Positions 1-8,147 of a DNA stretch of 64,000 nt are shown here, piece by piece. A model generated the notes under the pieces. It was not told the origin of the DNA and did no database searches. It was given only the letters and a program-made list of their open reading frames with translations. The position numbers were made by a program, and so were the translations under genes. Numbering within the stretch: the first letter of the stretch is position 1; every line of letters starts with the position of its first letter. The stretch comes from Oscillospiraceae bacterium. GTDB taxonomy: Bacteria; Bacillota; Clostridia; Oscillospirales; Ruminococcaceae. The stretch is taken from assembly GCA_009777725.1 (NCBI GenBank), contig WRLG01000002.1:62001-126000 (forward strand). Direction: 5' to 3'.

Positions 1-23
1 ATGATAATGTGTAGGAGTTATAT

Positions 24-581
24 ATGGAATATAAAATAAGAAGTTATCCTCAATTCTCCGCTTGCGGTCTTAATTGCGGATTATGTCCTCGTTATTATAC
101 TGACGGTGCTTCGAGATGCCCCGGTTGTGCCGCTGAGGGGTTCGGGGCGGTGCATCCTCCGTGCGGGGAGCTTTCCTGTTGTCAACGCAATGGGTTTGAA
201 TATTGCTTTGAATGTTCCGAATATCCTTGCAAAAAATATGACGGTGCAGACCTAAACGATTCTTTTATCACGCATAAAAACCAATTCAGCGATATGGAAA
301 AGGCAAAGCAAATCGGCATGGAAGCCTACAAAGCCGAACTAGACGAAAAAATCGAGTTGCTGGAAAAATTGCTTGAAAGCTATAATGACGGGCGGCGAAA
401 GGGATTTTATTGTTTGGCGGTTAATTTGCTCGAATTGTCGGATATAAAAGCTGTTATGGGGCAACTTGGCGGTGCAGTTGATTCCGCTATGCCGATTAAA
501 GAAAAAGCAAAAACCGTCGCAAATTTATTTCAAGCTATGGCGGATAAGCGGAATATTTCACTTGTTTTAAGAAAAAATTAA
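24..581 (+). CDS. DUF3795-type cysteine-rich protein
   Basis: A 185-residue protein with a cysteine-dense N-terminal half: Cys at about 14, 18, 21, 32, 35, 47, 52, 53, 61, 64 and 69, in CGLNCGLCP and CPGC patterns typical of DUF3795. The spacing suggests metal binding, probably zinc or Fe-S; the biochemical role of the family is not established. The C-terminal half is helical and charged with no further motif. AGGAG lies 7 bases before the ATG. The next gene follows after 22 bases, so the two may be cotranscribed. Confidence 0.8.
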   Translation: MEYKIRSYPQFSACGLNCGLCPRYYTDGASRCPGCAAEGFGAVHPPCGELSCCQRNGFEYCFECSEYPCKKYDGADLNDSFITHKNQFSDMEKAKQIGMEAYKAELDEKIELLEKLLESYNDGRRKGFYCLAVNLLELSDIKAVMGQLGGAVDSAMPIKEKAKTVANLFQAMADKRNISLVLRKN

Positions 582-603
582 GTTTATGAAAGGGATTTTT
601 ACT

Positions 604-912
604 ATGCCAAATGCAGTTTTTTATTGTTCTTATAATCTCAAAAAGGGAGCGGTTGTTTCGGATTTTTTGCAGGCTTCGGAGAATTTGAATAACGAATACA
701 TATCAAAGCAAAAAGGCTATATTTCATGGAAACAACTTGCAGACGGCGACACTTGGGTTGATTTTTTGACATTTGAAACAATGGAGGACGTTAAAAACTT
801 TGAAGCAAAATCAGACAACGCAGGCGAGCTTGCAAAAAAGTTTTATTCCTTTATTAATTTAAACAGTTGCAAGGTTCAGTACCTTTTGGTTGAAAGAAGT
901 TATGGTGAATGA
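604..912 (+). CDS. Small protein of unknown function
   Basis: A 102-residue protein I do not recognise by name. The in-frame ATG at 586 overlaps the AAAGGGA ribosome binding site, so the ATG at 604, with that site 8 bases upstream, is the better start. The order (N-terminal strand, WKQLADGDTWVDFLTFETME in the middle, VQYLLVERSY near the end) resembles small dimeric alpha/beta-barrel (ABM-like) proteins, but this is only an impression. It sits between the DUF3795 gene and a toxin-antitoxin pair. Confidence 0.6.
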   Translation: MPNAVFYCSYNLKKGAVVSDFLQASENLNNEYISKQKGYISWKQLADGDTWVDFLTFETMEDVKNFEAKSDNAGELAKKFYSFINLNSCKVQYLLVERSYGE

Positions 913-927
913 TAAGGAGTGTTACCT

Positions 928-1176
928 ATGCAAACACAAGTTTTTCAAGGATATTTTGAAGATGGCAGGTTTTATACCAACGAGCGGCAGGTTGTAAGAA
1001 TACCCGAAAAATTCAAAGTTCATCTTACTCTTTTTAATGAGAAAATAGAAAGCGTTCCTAAATCGGAGCGTATTGAAAAACGCCCGTTTTCCGAAATGCT
1101 CGGTGAATGGAGCGGAAAAATTTGGATGGCGGACGATTTTGATGCACCTCTTGACGAAATGGGGGACTATATGTGA
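928..1176 (+). CDS. Antitoxin of a PIN-domain toxin-antitoxin pair
   Basis: An 82-residue protein encoded just before a PIN-domain gene; its ATGTGA end overlaps the GTG start of that gene by 4 bases, a hallmark of translationally coupled type II pairs. The N-terminal half is strand-rich (QVFQGYFEDGRFY) and the C-terminus is an acidic, amphipathic toxin-binding type tail (FSEMLGEWSGKIWMADDF). A GTG at 919 is inside the AAGGAGT ribosome binding site (914-920), so ATG 928 is chosen. The VapB-like role is inferred from context. Confidence 0.7.
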   Translation: MQTQVFQGYFEDGRFYTNERQVVRIPEKFKVHLTLFNEKIESVPKSERIEKRPFSEMLGEWSGKIWMADDFDAPLDEMGDYM

Positions 1177-1559
1177 ACAAATATTTACTTGATACACACA
1201 CATTAATTTGGTTAATAGAATCATCTCCTAAAATCTCTGACGATGTAAAGAAAAAAATAAAATTACCCGAAACAATGGTTTATCTAAGCTCTGTATCACT
1301 TTGGGAAATTGCTATAAAAATCAGTATCGGCAAGTTAGAATTGAAATCATCATTTAGCGAATTGCTTTCAGATTTGCATAAAACGGACATTATTATTTTG
1401 CAAATTGAAAACAGTTATCTGCGAACCCTTATCAACCTGCCGTTTATTCATAAAGACCCTTTTGATCGTTTGATTATTGGGACGGCGTTGGTTGAGGGTT
1501 TAACTGTTATAACAGCAGATGAAGATATAAGAAAATATAATATACCATGGATTTGGTGA
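1173..1559 (+). CDS. PIN-domain toxin (VapC-like ribonuclease)
   Basis: A 128-residue PIN-domain protein of usual length. The expected acidic residues are present: Asp in YLLDTH near the N-terminus, Glu in SLWEIA, Asp in KDPFDRLIIGTA and Asp in ITADEDI. PIN toxins of this group cleave RNA with Mg2+. The GTG start overlaps the antitoxin stop by 4 bases, so translation is coupled. Its position just ahead of the opp genes suggests a small mobile or stabilising module. Confidence 0.85.
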   Translation: MNKYLLDTHTLIWLIESSPKISDDVKKKIKLPETMVYLSSVSLWEIAIKISIGKLELKSSFSELLSDLHKTDIIILQIENSYLRTLINLPFIHKDPFDRLIIGTALVEGLTVITADEDIRKYNIPWIW

Positions 1560-1582
1560 AAAAAATCAAGGGAGTTTGAGTA

Positions 1583-2563
1583 ATGAAAAAACAGCCTTTA
1601 TTATCTATGAACGATTTGCATGTTTCTTTTTATACCCCTACCGGGGAGGTTAAGGCGGTGGGCGGGGTTTCTTATACCCTTGATGAGGGGGAAGTTTTGG
1701 GGATTGTCGGCGAATCGGGGTCGGGGAAGAGTGTTTCTGTTTCGGCTTTGATGAGGCTGATTACCAGCCCGGGCAAAGTTGTCGGCGGGAGCATTGAATT
1801 TGAGGGGCGGGATATAAATGCCTTGTCAAAAAAAGAGATTAACAAGCTTCGCGGCAAGGCTCTTTCAATGATTTTTCAAGACCCGATGACCTCTCTCAAC
1901 CCCGTTTACACAATAGGGAATCAGCTGAACGAAACGATTCGGGCGCATTATAAAATTTCGCGCTCCGAGGCGCGCGAGCGTTCAATCAAAATGCTGGAGC
2001 AGGTTGGCATAAATAACCCCGAAAAGCGGATGAAGCAGTATCCTCACGAGCTTTCGGGCGGTATGCGTCAGAGAGTGATGATTGCGATGGCTCTAAGCTG
2101 TTCGCCGAAGCTTTTAATCGCCGATGAACCGACGACTGCACTCGACGTAACAATCCAAGCGCAGATTTTGGAGCTTATGAAAAACCTGCAAAAGGAAACA
2201 GGCACGGCGATTATATTAATCACCCATGATTTGGGGATTGTAACCGAAATATGCCGCCGCGTTATTATAATGTATGCGGGAAAAATAGTTGAAAGTGGCA
2301 CTGTCGAGGATATTTTTCACAGGGCTTCGCACCCTTACACCAAAGGGCTGATTGCCTGCCTGCCGAAAAAAGGCGGCGCGGATAAATCAAGATTATCCCC
2401 AATCGAGGGAAGCCCCGTAGATTTGCTTGACCTGCCGCCGGGCTGTTCTTTCGCCCCTCGTTGCAGCGATTGCCGCCGAATCTGCTTAAGTCAAAAGCCG
2501 CCGCATTTTGAAATAGCCGAGGGGCATAGTGCGGCTTGTTGGCTTAATTCAGTTAACAGTTAA
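1583..2563 (+). CDS. oppD: Oligopeptide ABC transporter ATPase OppD
   Basis: A 326-residue ABC ATPase of the OppD/DppD type. Walker A GESGSGKS at residues 43-50, signature LSGGMRQR, Walker B LLIADEPT and H-loop ITHD are all visible. The C-terminal oligopeptide-transporter extension has the Cys pattern CSFAPRCSDCRRIC that can carry an Fe-S cluster. It energises peptide import with OppF. The partner oppF begins at 5430, separated by about 2.9 kb of unrelated genes; oppB and oppC are not in the window. The last 40 bases and the following gap are repeated at 2820-2860. Confidence 0.93.
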   Translation: MKKQPLLSMNDLHVSFYTPTGEVKAVGGVSYTLDEGEVLGIVGESGSGKSVSVSALMRLITSPGKVVGGSIEFEGRDINALSKKEINKLRGKALSMIFQDPMTSLNPVYTIGNQLNETIRAHYKISRSEARERSIKMLEQVGINNPEKRMKQYPHELSGGMRQRVMIAMALSCSPKLLIADEPTTALDVTIQAQILELMKNLQKETGTAIILITHDLGIVTEICRRVIIMYAGKIVESGTVEDIFHRASHPYTKGLIACLPKKGGADKSRLSPIEGSPVDLLDLPPGCSFAPRCSDCRRICLSQKPPHFEIAEGHSAACWLNSVNS

Positions 2564-2605
2564 CATTTATGATGTTGGGGAATTTAAATGTGGGGGGAGT
2601 AAAAA

Positions 2606-2800
2606 ATGAGTGAATGGCAAGAATTTCGCAATGAATTAATGAAAGACCCCGAATTTTGTGAAGAATATGAAAAGCTTCAGCAACTTGCCGCCCTCATAAA
2701 GACCGCAAAAAATAAAGCATATTTAGATGAACTCGACAGGTCTATGAATCAAATTGCCAACGGAAAAGGGCAAATCCATGAGCTTATAGAGGTTTTTTGA
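2606..2800 (+). CDS. Small antitoxin-like protein, possibly a remnant
   Basis: A 64-residue hydrophilic helical protein with a GGGGGGAG site before the ATG. The start (RNELMKDPEFCEEYEKL) resembles the N-terminus of HigA-type antitoxins, but no helix-turn-helix follows. The end (YLDELDRSMNQIANGKGQ) resembles the tail of RelB-type antitoxins. It may be a fused or eroded antitoxin. No toxin gene adjoins it. It lies between oppD and a partial repeat of the oppD 3' end. Confidence 0.5.
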   Translation: MSEWQEFRNELMKDPEFCEEYEKLQQLAALIKTAKNKAYLDELDRSMNQIANGKGQIHELIEVF

Positions 2801-2819
2801 TTACACGACATGGTTCAAT

Positions 2820-2860
2820 GGCATAGTGCGTCTTGTAGGCTTAATTCGGTTAACATTTAA
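2820..2860 (+). repeat. Second copy of the oppD 3' end
   Basis: This stretch repeats the last codons of oppD and the first bases after it (2523-2569) with three substitutions and one 7-base deletion of a GTTAACA unit. It has no reading role here. It marks where DNA was inserted or duplicated inside the opp locus. Confidence 0.75.
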
Positions 2861-2884
2861 CAATACTTTAATCGGAGGCAAAAA

Positions 2885-3106
2885 ATGAGCTTTGAAGTAA
2901 TGGAATATGTAGTTTGGGTAATAGAAATTGCGGCGCGGGAATTTTTTGACGGTGATAAAACTACCGCTTATGATACTCTGAAAAACAGCGGGCTTTGGGC
3001 TTTGTACACGGAGCATTATGATACTACTCACACTTTGGGAAGCGAGTATATTTTAGATGAAATGCGGGAGTATTTTGTTGAAAACGGAGTGAGTTTTTCG
3101 TGTTAG
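2885..3106 (+). CDS. DUF3791-type small protein
   Basis: A 73-residue protein with a CGGAGGC ribosome binding site. The pattern EYVVWVIEIAAREF ... YDTLKNSGLWALYTEHYDTTHTLG ... DEMREYFVENGV matches the DUF3791 family, often found beside DUF3990 genes and in toxin-antitoxin-like settings. Biochemical function unknown. It stands directly upstream of the methyltransferase/HNH pair; no DUF3990 partner is present. Confidence 0.65.
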   Translation: MSFEVMEYVVWVIEIAAREFFDGDKTTAYDTLKNSGLWALYTEHYDTTHTLGSEYILDEMREYFVENGVSFSC

Positions 3107-3154
3107 TATATCATGGTTCTTATATGGAAATAATCAATAATGGAGGGGAGAATA

Positions 3155-4312
3155 GTGGCTACGGAATTGTTTAATAAAGCTAAAAAAAACAAGGTTGATG
3201 AGTTCTATACGCAATTCGCAGATATTGATAAAGAAATGCGGCATTACAGGGAGCAATTCAAAGGGAAAATTATTTTCTGCAACTGTGACGACCCGTATGA
3301 AAGTAACTTCTTTAAATATTTTGCTTTGTATTTTAATACCTTGGGAATTAAAAAGCTGATTGCAACTTGTTATGTCGGTTCTCCGATTGCCGATACTCAA
3401 TTATCACTATTCGATAGTGAACCTGCGGAGGACAAGACTACTAAAGCACCGCATAAAATAGAAATCATTGAGGTTGAGGATTATAATAAGGACGGAGCAG
3501 TTGATTTATTAGATGTTGAATATTTGTTGCGAAACACTAAGAACGCCTTAACGCGCTTAAAAGGCGATGGCGATTTTCGCTCGCCCGAATGTATCGCGCT
3601 TATGAAAGAAGCTGATATTGTAGTTACAAATCCTCCTTTTTCGCTTTTTCGCGAGTATGTTTCGCTATTGGTTGAATATGAGAAAGATTTTTTGATAATC
3701 GGCAACACTAACGCATTGACATATAAAGAAATTTTTCGGCTTATAAAAGAAAATCGAATGAGAACCGGCTATACAAATTTTAATGTCGGCATGTATTTTG
3801 CCGTACCTGATTATTGGGAAAAGTATCACAAAATCGAAAACGGGCAAAAGCTTGTACGGGTTTCCACTTCTTGTTGGTTCACAAGCTTAGACGTAACAAG
3901 ACATCATGAAAATGTAACGCTCTATAAAAAATATACTCCTGATGAATATCCGAAATACGACAATTATGATGCTATAAATGTTAACACATATACTGATATA
4001 CCTTACGATTATGACGGAGCTATGGGTGTGCCTGTTACATTTCTTGACAAGTATAATCCTAAACAATTTGAGATATTAGGGCTTACATCGGGCAGAAATG
4101 AGTTTGAAGCTGTTCCGACAAAGCGTTATATTAACCCTATTCAGATAAATCCCAATGGCACAAAAACTAGTGGCAGTAAAGCAAACACAAGGGCAACTTT
4201 ATTATTAACCGATAAACCGCAAGGAGTATATTACACTGCCGACAATGCGGATGGAGCATTGCAAATACTTTACGCAAGGATAATTATAAAAAGAATAGGA
4301 GCATCGCAATGA
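3155..4312 (+). CDS. EcoRI-type adenine-specific DNA methyltransferase
   Basis: A protein of about 385 residues resembling the EcoRI modification methylase family. Motif IV VTNPPF (Asn at residue 159) is the adenine-N6 catalytic motif; the N-terminal FKGKIIFCNCDDPYESNFFKYF is also characteristic. An upstream in-frame ATG at 3140 overlaps the GGAGGGGAG ribosome binding site, so GTG 3155 is the better start. It overlaps the following DUF262-HNH gene by 4 bases (ATGA). The pair is inferred to be a restriction-modification unit in which this enzyme protects host DNA. Confidence 0.82.
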   Translation: MATELFNKAKKNKVDEFYTQFADIDKEMRHYREQFKGKIIFCNCDDPYESNFFKYFALYFNTLGIKKLIATCYVGSPIADTQLSLFDSEPAEDKTTKAPHKIEIIEVEDYNKDGAVDLLDVEYLLRNTKNALTRLKGDGDFRSPECIALMKEADIVVTNPPFSLFREYVSLLVEYEKDFLIIGNTNALTYKEIFRLIKENRMRTGYTNFNVGMYFAVPDYWEKYHKIENGQKLVRVSTSCWFTSLDVTRHHENVTLYKKYTPDEYPKYDNYDAINVNTYTDIPYDYDGAMGVPVTFLDKYNPKQFEILGLTSGRNEFEAVPTKRYINPIQINPNGTKTSGSKANTRATLLLTDKPQGVYYTADNADGALQILYARIIIKRIGASQ

Positions 4313-5403
4313 AAATAGAACTTAATGAAATCACTATCCGTGAAGTTGCCGAAAATTATGTTGATAACGCCGAGCAAGGGGTTGTAGGATATGGTGGCAA
4401 ATTGAATATACGCCCTAAATATCAGCGTGAATTTGTTTACAAAGAGAAAGAACGCGATGCCGTAATTGATACAATTCTCAAAAATTTCCCTCTTAATGTA
4501 ATGTATTGGGTAAAAAATGAGGACGGTACATTTGAAGTTTTGGATGGTCAGCAAAGAATAATAAGTTTTTGTCAATTCGTCACTAATGAGTTTGCTTTTA
4601 ATGTTAATGGTTATTTAAAGGCGTTTGGAAATCTCACAAACACAGAGCAAGAACAAATTCTAAATTATAAGCTTATGATATATTTTTGCGAAGGCAACGA
4701 CAAGGAAAAGTTAGACTGGTTTAAAATAATAAATATTGCAGGCGTTAAGCTGACAGACCAAGAATTAAGAAACGCCGTATACACAGGCACTTGGTTAACA
4801 CATGCAAAGTCAATTTTCAGCAAGTCGAATTGTGCGGCTTATCTTCTGGCTAAAAGCTATGTCAATGGTTCGCCAATCCGTCAAGAAATTTTGCAAACTG
4901 CTGTTAATTGGATTTCGGGCGGGAACATTGAAAAGTATATGTCAATTCATCAGCAAGACCCAAATGCTAATGAGCTATGGACATATTTTAAGAATGTTAT
5001 CGAATGGGTAAAGCTAACCTTTATAGTGGAGCGCAAAGAAATGAAAGGGCTCGACTGGGGCGGTCTTTACGACAAATTCAAAGGCGAAATGTACGACACC
5101 GCAAAATTAGAGCAAGAAATCCAAGCTTTAATGACAGATGATGATGTTTCCAACAGAAAAGGTATTTATACATATGTTTTAACTCGTAACGAAAAGTATT
5201 TGAATATACGCGCTTTTTCTGAAAGTCAGAAAAGAGCGGCATATGAAAAGCAAAGCGGGAACTGTAAAAAATGCGGTGAAAAATTTGAGTTAAAGGGGAT
5301 GGAAGCCGACCATATAACTCCGTGGAGCAAAGGCGGTAAAACCAACGCCGATAATTGCCAAATGCTATGTGCCGACTGCAATCGCCGCAAGGGTAATGTT
5401 TAG
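4309..5403 (+). CDS. DUF262 / HNH endonuclease, likely restriction partner
   Basis: A 364-residue protein with two recognisable parts. Residues 1-120 carry the DUF262 (ParB/Srx-like NTPase-type) motifs PKYQREFVY and LDGQQRI. Residues about 318-362 form an HNH nuclease with a four-Cys zinc site: CKKCGE, ADHITPWSKGG, NADNCQMLCADCNRRKG. DUF262-HNH proteins include DNA-cutting defence enzymes such as GmrSD-type nucleases. Four-base overlap with the methyltransferase implies coupled translation and a type II-like pairing. Substrate specificity cannot be read from the sequence. Confidence 0.8.
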   Translation: MKIELNEITIREVAENYVDNAEQGVVGYGGKLNIRPKYQREFVYKEKERDAVIDTILKNFPLNVMYWVKNEDGTFEVLDGQQRIISFCQFVTNEFAFNVNGYLKAFGNLTNTEQEQILNYKLMIYFCEGNDKEKLDWFKIINIAGVKLTDQELRNAVYTGTWLTHAKSIFSKSNCAAYLLAKSYVNGSPIRQEILQTAVNWISGGNIEKYMSIHQQDPNANELWTYFKNVIEWVKLTFIVERKEMKGLDWGGLYDKFKGEMYDTAKLEQEIQALMTDDDVSNRKGIYTYVLTRNEKYLNIRAFSESQKRAAYEKQSGNCKKCGEKFELKGMEADHITPWSKGGKTNADNCQMLCADCNRRKGNV

Positions 5404-5429
5404 ATTAGTTAATTAAAAGGTGGTTTATT

Positions 5430-6389
5430 ATGAGTCAAAATTTAATTCAAGTCAAAGATTTAAAACAGCATTTTAAAATCGGGAGCAGGTTTTTAGCTAA
5501 GCCTTCTTATCTTAAAGCTGTTGACGGTTGCTCTTTTAATATAAAAAAGGGGGAAACTTTCGGGCTTGTCGGGGAATCGGGGTGCGGGAAATCTACCGTC
5601 GGGCGGACTGTTATGCGGCTGTATGAGCCGACGGGCGGTTCTATCGAATATGACGGGGTGGATATAACTAAGGCGGATATGAAACCGTATCGAAAGCGGA
5701 TGCAATTGGTGTTTCAAGACCCGTATTCATCGCTGAATCCGCGCATGACGGTCGGCGATATTGTCGGCGAGCCGCTGGTTCTCAATAAAACTCACAAAAC
5801 CGCAAAAGAACGCAGGGAAGTTATAATTGAGCGGCTGAATTTAGTCGGGCTGAATACGGAGCATATGAATCGCTATCCGCATGAATTTTCCGGCGGTCAG
5901 CGTCAGCGCGTGTCTATTGCCCGCGCCTTGGCTCTTAATCCCGAATTTATCATATGCGATGAGCCTGTTTCGGCTTTGGACGTATCGATTCAAGCGCAGG
6001 TAATCAATAAACTGATGGAATTGCAGGAGAATTTGGGGCTTTCTTATCTTTTTATTGCCCATGATTTGGCGATTGTCCGCTATATTTCGAGCCAAGTCGG
6101 TGTTATGTATTTGGGCAAAATTGTTGAAATGGGGGATTCGGATACGCTGTTCAGCAACCCCGCTCACCCCTATACGCTGGCGTTATTCTCCGCCGCCCCC
6201 GAACCCTCGCTTGATGCGGACAAAGAAAAGCGAATGATTTTAGAAGGCGATGTCCCCAGCCCCATGAACCCGCCATCAGGCTGTTATTTCAGAACACGTT
6301 GCCCTAGGGTTAAGCCCGAATGTGCTGAGTCTGCGCCGGAGATGAAAGAGATTGAACAGGGGCATTTTGCGGCTTGTCATTTTATTTGA
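5430..6389 (+). CDS. oppF: Oligopeptide ABC transporter ATPase OppF
   Basis: A 319-residue ABC ATPase of the OppF/DppF type. Walker A GESGCGKS, signature FSGGQRQRVSIARA, Walker B FIICDEPVSALD and H-loop IAHD are present, with the usual C-terminal CYFRTRCPRVKPEC cysteine pattern. It pairs with the OppD encoded upstream to power peptide uptake. The ribosome binding site is AAAGGTGG. The preceding gene ends 26 bases upstream, so oppF may now depend on readthrough from the inserted restriction-modification genes or on an unseen promoter. Confidence 0.93.
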   Translation: MSQNLIQVKDLKQHFKIGSRFLAKPSYLKAVDGCSFNIKKGETFGLVGESGCGKSTVGRTVMRLYEPTGGSIEYDGVDITKADMKPYRKRMQLVFQDPYSSLNPRMTVGDIVGEPLVLNKTHKTAKERREVIIERLNLVGLNTEHMNRYPHEFSGGQRQRVSIARALALNPEFIICDEPVSALDVSIQAQVINKLMELQENLGLSYLFIAHDLAIVRYISSQVGVMYLGKIVEMGDSDTLFSNPAHPYTLALFSAAPEPSLDADKEKRMILEGDVPSPMNPPSGCYFRTRCPRVKPECAESAPEMKEIEQGHFAACHFI

Positions 6390-6450
6390 CAGCTCTTTAG
6401 TGCAGTTATGCTTGTTGCAAAGTTAAAAAAATATTTGGAGGGAAATCGGC

Positions 6451-8127
6451 ATGAAGAAAATAATTTTTATTATCTTGGTCGGCGGCGCGTTATTAGCTTT
6501 AACATCGTGTAATGAGGAATCAAATGAGATTGACGGCGAATTCACACAAAGCGAATCCACTGCAAGTGAAAGCGTTGCTCCGGCAACCCAAAGTCAAACA
6601 TCGGAGGTTACAACCGAAAAGCTGACAGATGAATTGCCGGACAATTTGCCGCCGATTGTGGAGTTGTCAGAAATAGGTTATACAGAAGTTGTGCCGCCGA
6701 AATATGATGAAGTAAAGAATTTTTCAGACGGATATGCGGCGGTTAGGCTTGGCGATAAGTGGGGTTTTATCGATATAACGGGCAAGGAAGTTGTACCATG
6801 TAATTATGACGACATACGAGATTGGGCTTTCAAGGATGGTTTCGCCGCAGTAAGAATCGGCGGCAATTATGATACTGATTCAAGTGCTAAATGGGGTTAT
6901 GTTAACACAACGGGTAGGGTGGTTGTGCCGATAAAACATAATTCATTGGGACCCTTTTCAGAGGGGCTGACTGTTGGAAGAGTCGGCGATTGGAGCAGCG
7001 AGGTTTCGGAGTATAGTATTTATGATAAAGCGGGTGTCGGAGTTATTCTTGCATGTAATAACATCAGCGATTTTTCAGAGGGTTTAGCTGTAATCAGCGT
7101 TGGGACCTATAATTCAGCTAAATCGGGATTTGTTGATAAAACCGGCAATACAATTATACCAATAAAATATTCCGGTGCAGGGAGCTTTTCCGAGGGGTTG
7201 GCGGCAGTAAAGAATAATTGGGGAAGTTGGGGCTTTATTGATAAAGAGGTAAACGAGATTATATCATTTAAATATAGCGAAGCGGGTCGTTTTTCAGAAG
7301 GCATGGCGGCGGTAAAGAGAGGCTCTAAATGGGGCTTTATTGATAAAGACGGAAACGAAGTTATATCAAATAAATATGACAGTGTTTATGGTTTTTTTAA
7401 CGGATTTGCAATGGTTGAACTCGACAAAAAATTTGGATTTATTGATAAAACAGGCGCAGAAGCTGTGGCTTTGGAATATACTCAATTATTCAACGACAAC
7501 TATACCGGGAGTAGTTGGGGGTGGAGTAATTTTAACAATGATGGTTTTATTGTATTATCGCTGAATGGCAAGGTTGGAGTATTTGATAGGGGTGGCAAAG
7601 AGATAGTTCCTTTCAAATATGATGAAATACGGGATTACTCGGAGGGTATGATTATAGTCAAAGCCGGGGATAAATCGGGCTTTGTTGATATGGCGACAGG
7701 AAGAGAAGCTGTGTCGTGCAGGTATGATGATGTACGGGGGTTTTCAGAGGGATTAGCGGCAGTCAAGCTTGACGGCAGTTGGGGATTTGTTGATAAATCC
7801 GGGAATGAGGTTGTGCCGCTTGAATATTTTTTGGTGAATGATTTCTCCGGCGGCTTGGCTAAAGTTATTTTAGATGGGGAATGGGGTTTCGTTGATAAAT
7901 TAGGCAATTCAGCTTTAGAGCTTATTGAGGGCTTAATATCGAATTTTCACGGCGGAGTAGCTTGGATTAGGGATACAGAAAGAGGCGGTTGGGGAATTAT
8001 TGACACAGAAGGCAAAGTAATTGTGCCTAATGGAAAATACAGCCCTATGACAGGAACGTCAGAGCACTCCGACGGTATGATGATTGTTAAGCTTGACGGG
8101 AAATACGGGTTTATAAAGTTTGAGTAA
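6451..8127 (+). CDS. WG-repeat lipoprotein
   Basis: A 558-residue exported protein. The N-terminus is a lipoprotein signal (hydrophobic residues 4-17, lipobox LTSC, Cys20), followed by a Ser/Thr/Glu-rich linker to about residue 65. The rest is about ten WG-type repeats of 40-50 residues with the form FSEGLAAVK..WGFIDKTGNEVVP..Y. Such repeats are thought to form beta-sheet surface structures; their ligands are unknown. It is paralogous to the next gene and lies between oppF and oppA. Confidence 0.85.
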   Translation: MKKIIFIILVGGALLALTSCNEESNEIDGEFTQSESTASESVAPATQSQTSEVTTEKLTDELPDNLPPIVELSEIGYTEVVPPKYDEVKNFSDGYAAVRLGDKWGFIDITGKEVVPCNYDDIRDWAFKDGFAAVRIGGNYDTDSSAKWGYVNTTGRVVVPIKHNSLGPFSEGLTVGRVGDWSSEVSEYSIYDKAGVGVILACNNISDFSEGLAVISVGTYNSAKSGFVDKTGNTIIPIKYSGAGSFSEGLAAVKNNWGSWGFIDKEVNEIISFKYSEAGRFSEGMAAVKRGSKWGFIDKDGNEVISNKYDSVYGFFNGFAMVELDKKFGFIDKTGAEAVALEYTQLFNDNYTGSSWGWSNFNNDGFIVLSLNGKVGVFDRGGKEIVPFKYDEIRDYSEGMIIVKAGDKSGFVDMATGREAVSCRYDDVRGFSEGLAAVKLDGSWGFVDKSGNEVVPLEYFLVNDFSGGLAKVILDGEWGFVDKLGNSALELIEGLISNFHGGVAWIRDTERGGWGIIDTEGKVIVPNGKYSPMTGTSEHSDGMMIVKLDGKYGFIKFE

Positions 8128-8147
8128 AAATGAAAGGATGAGCGAGA

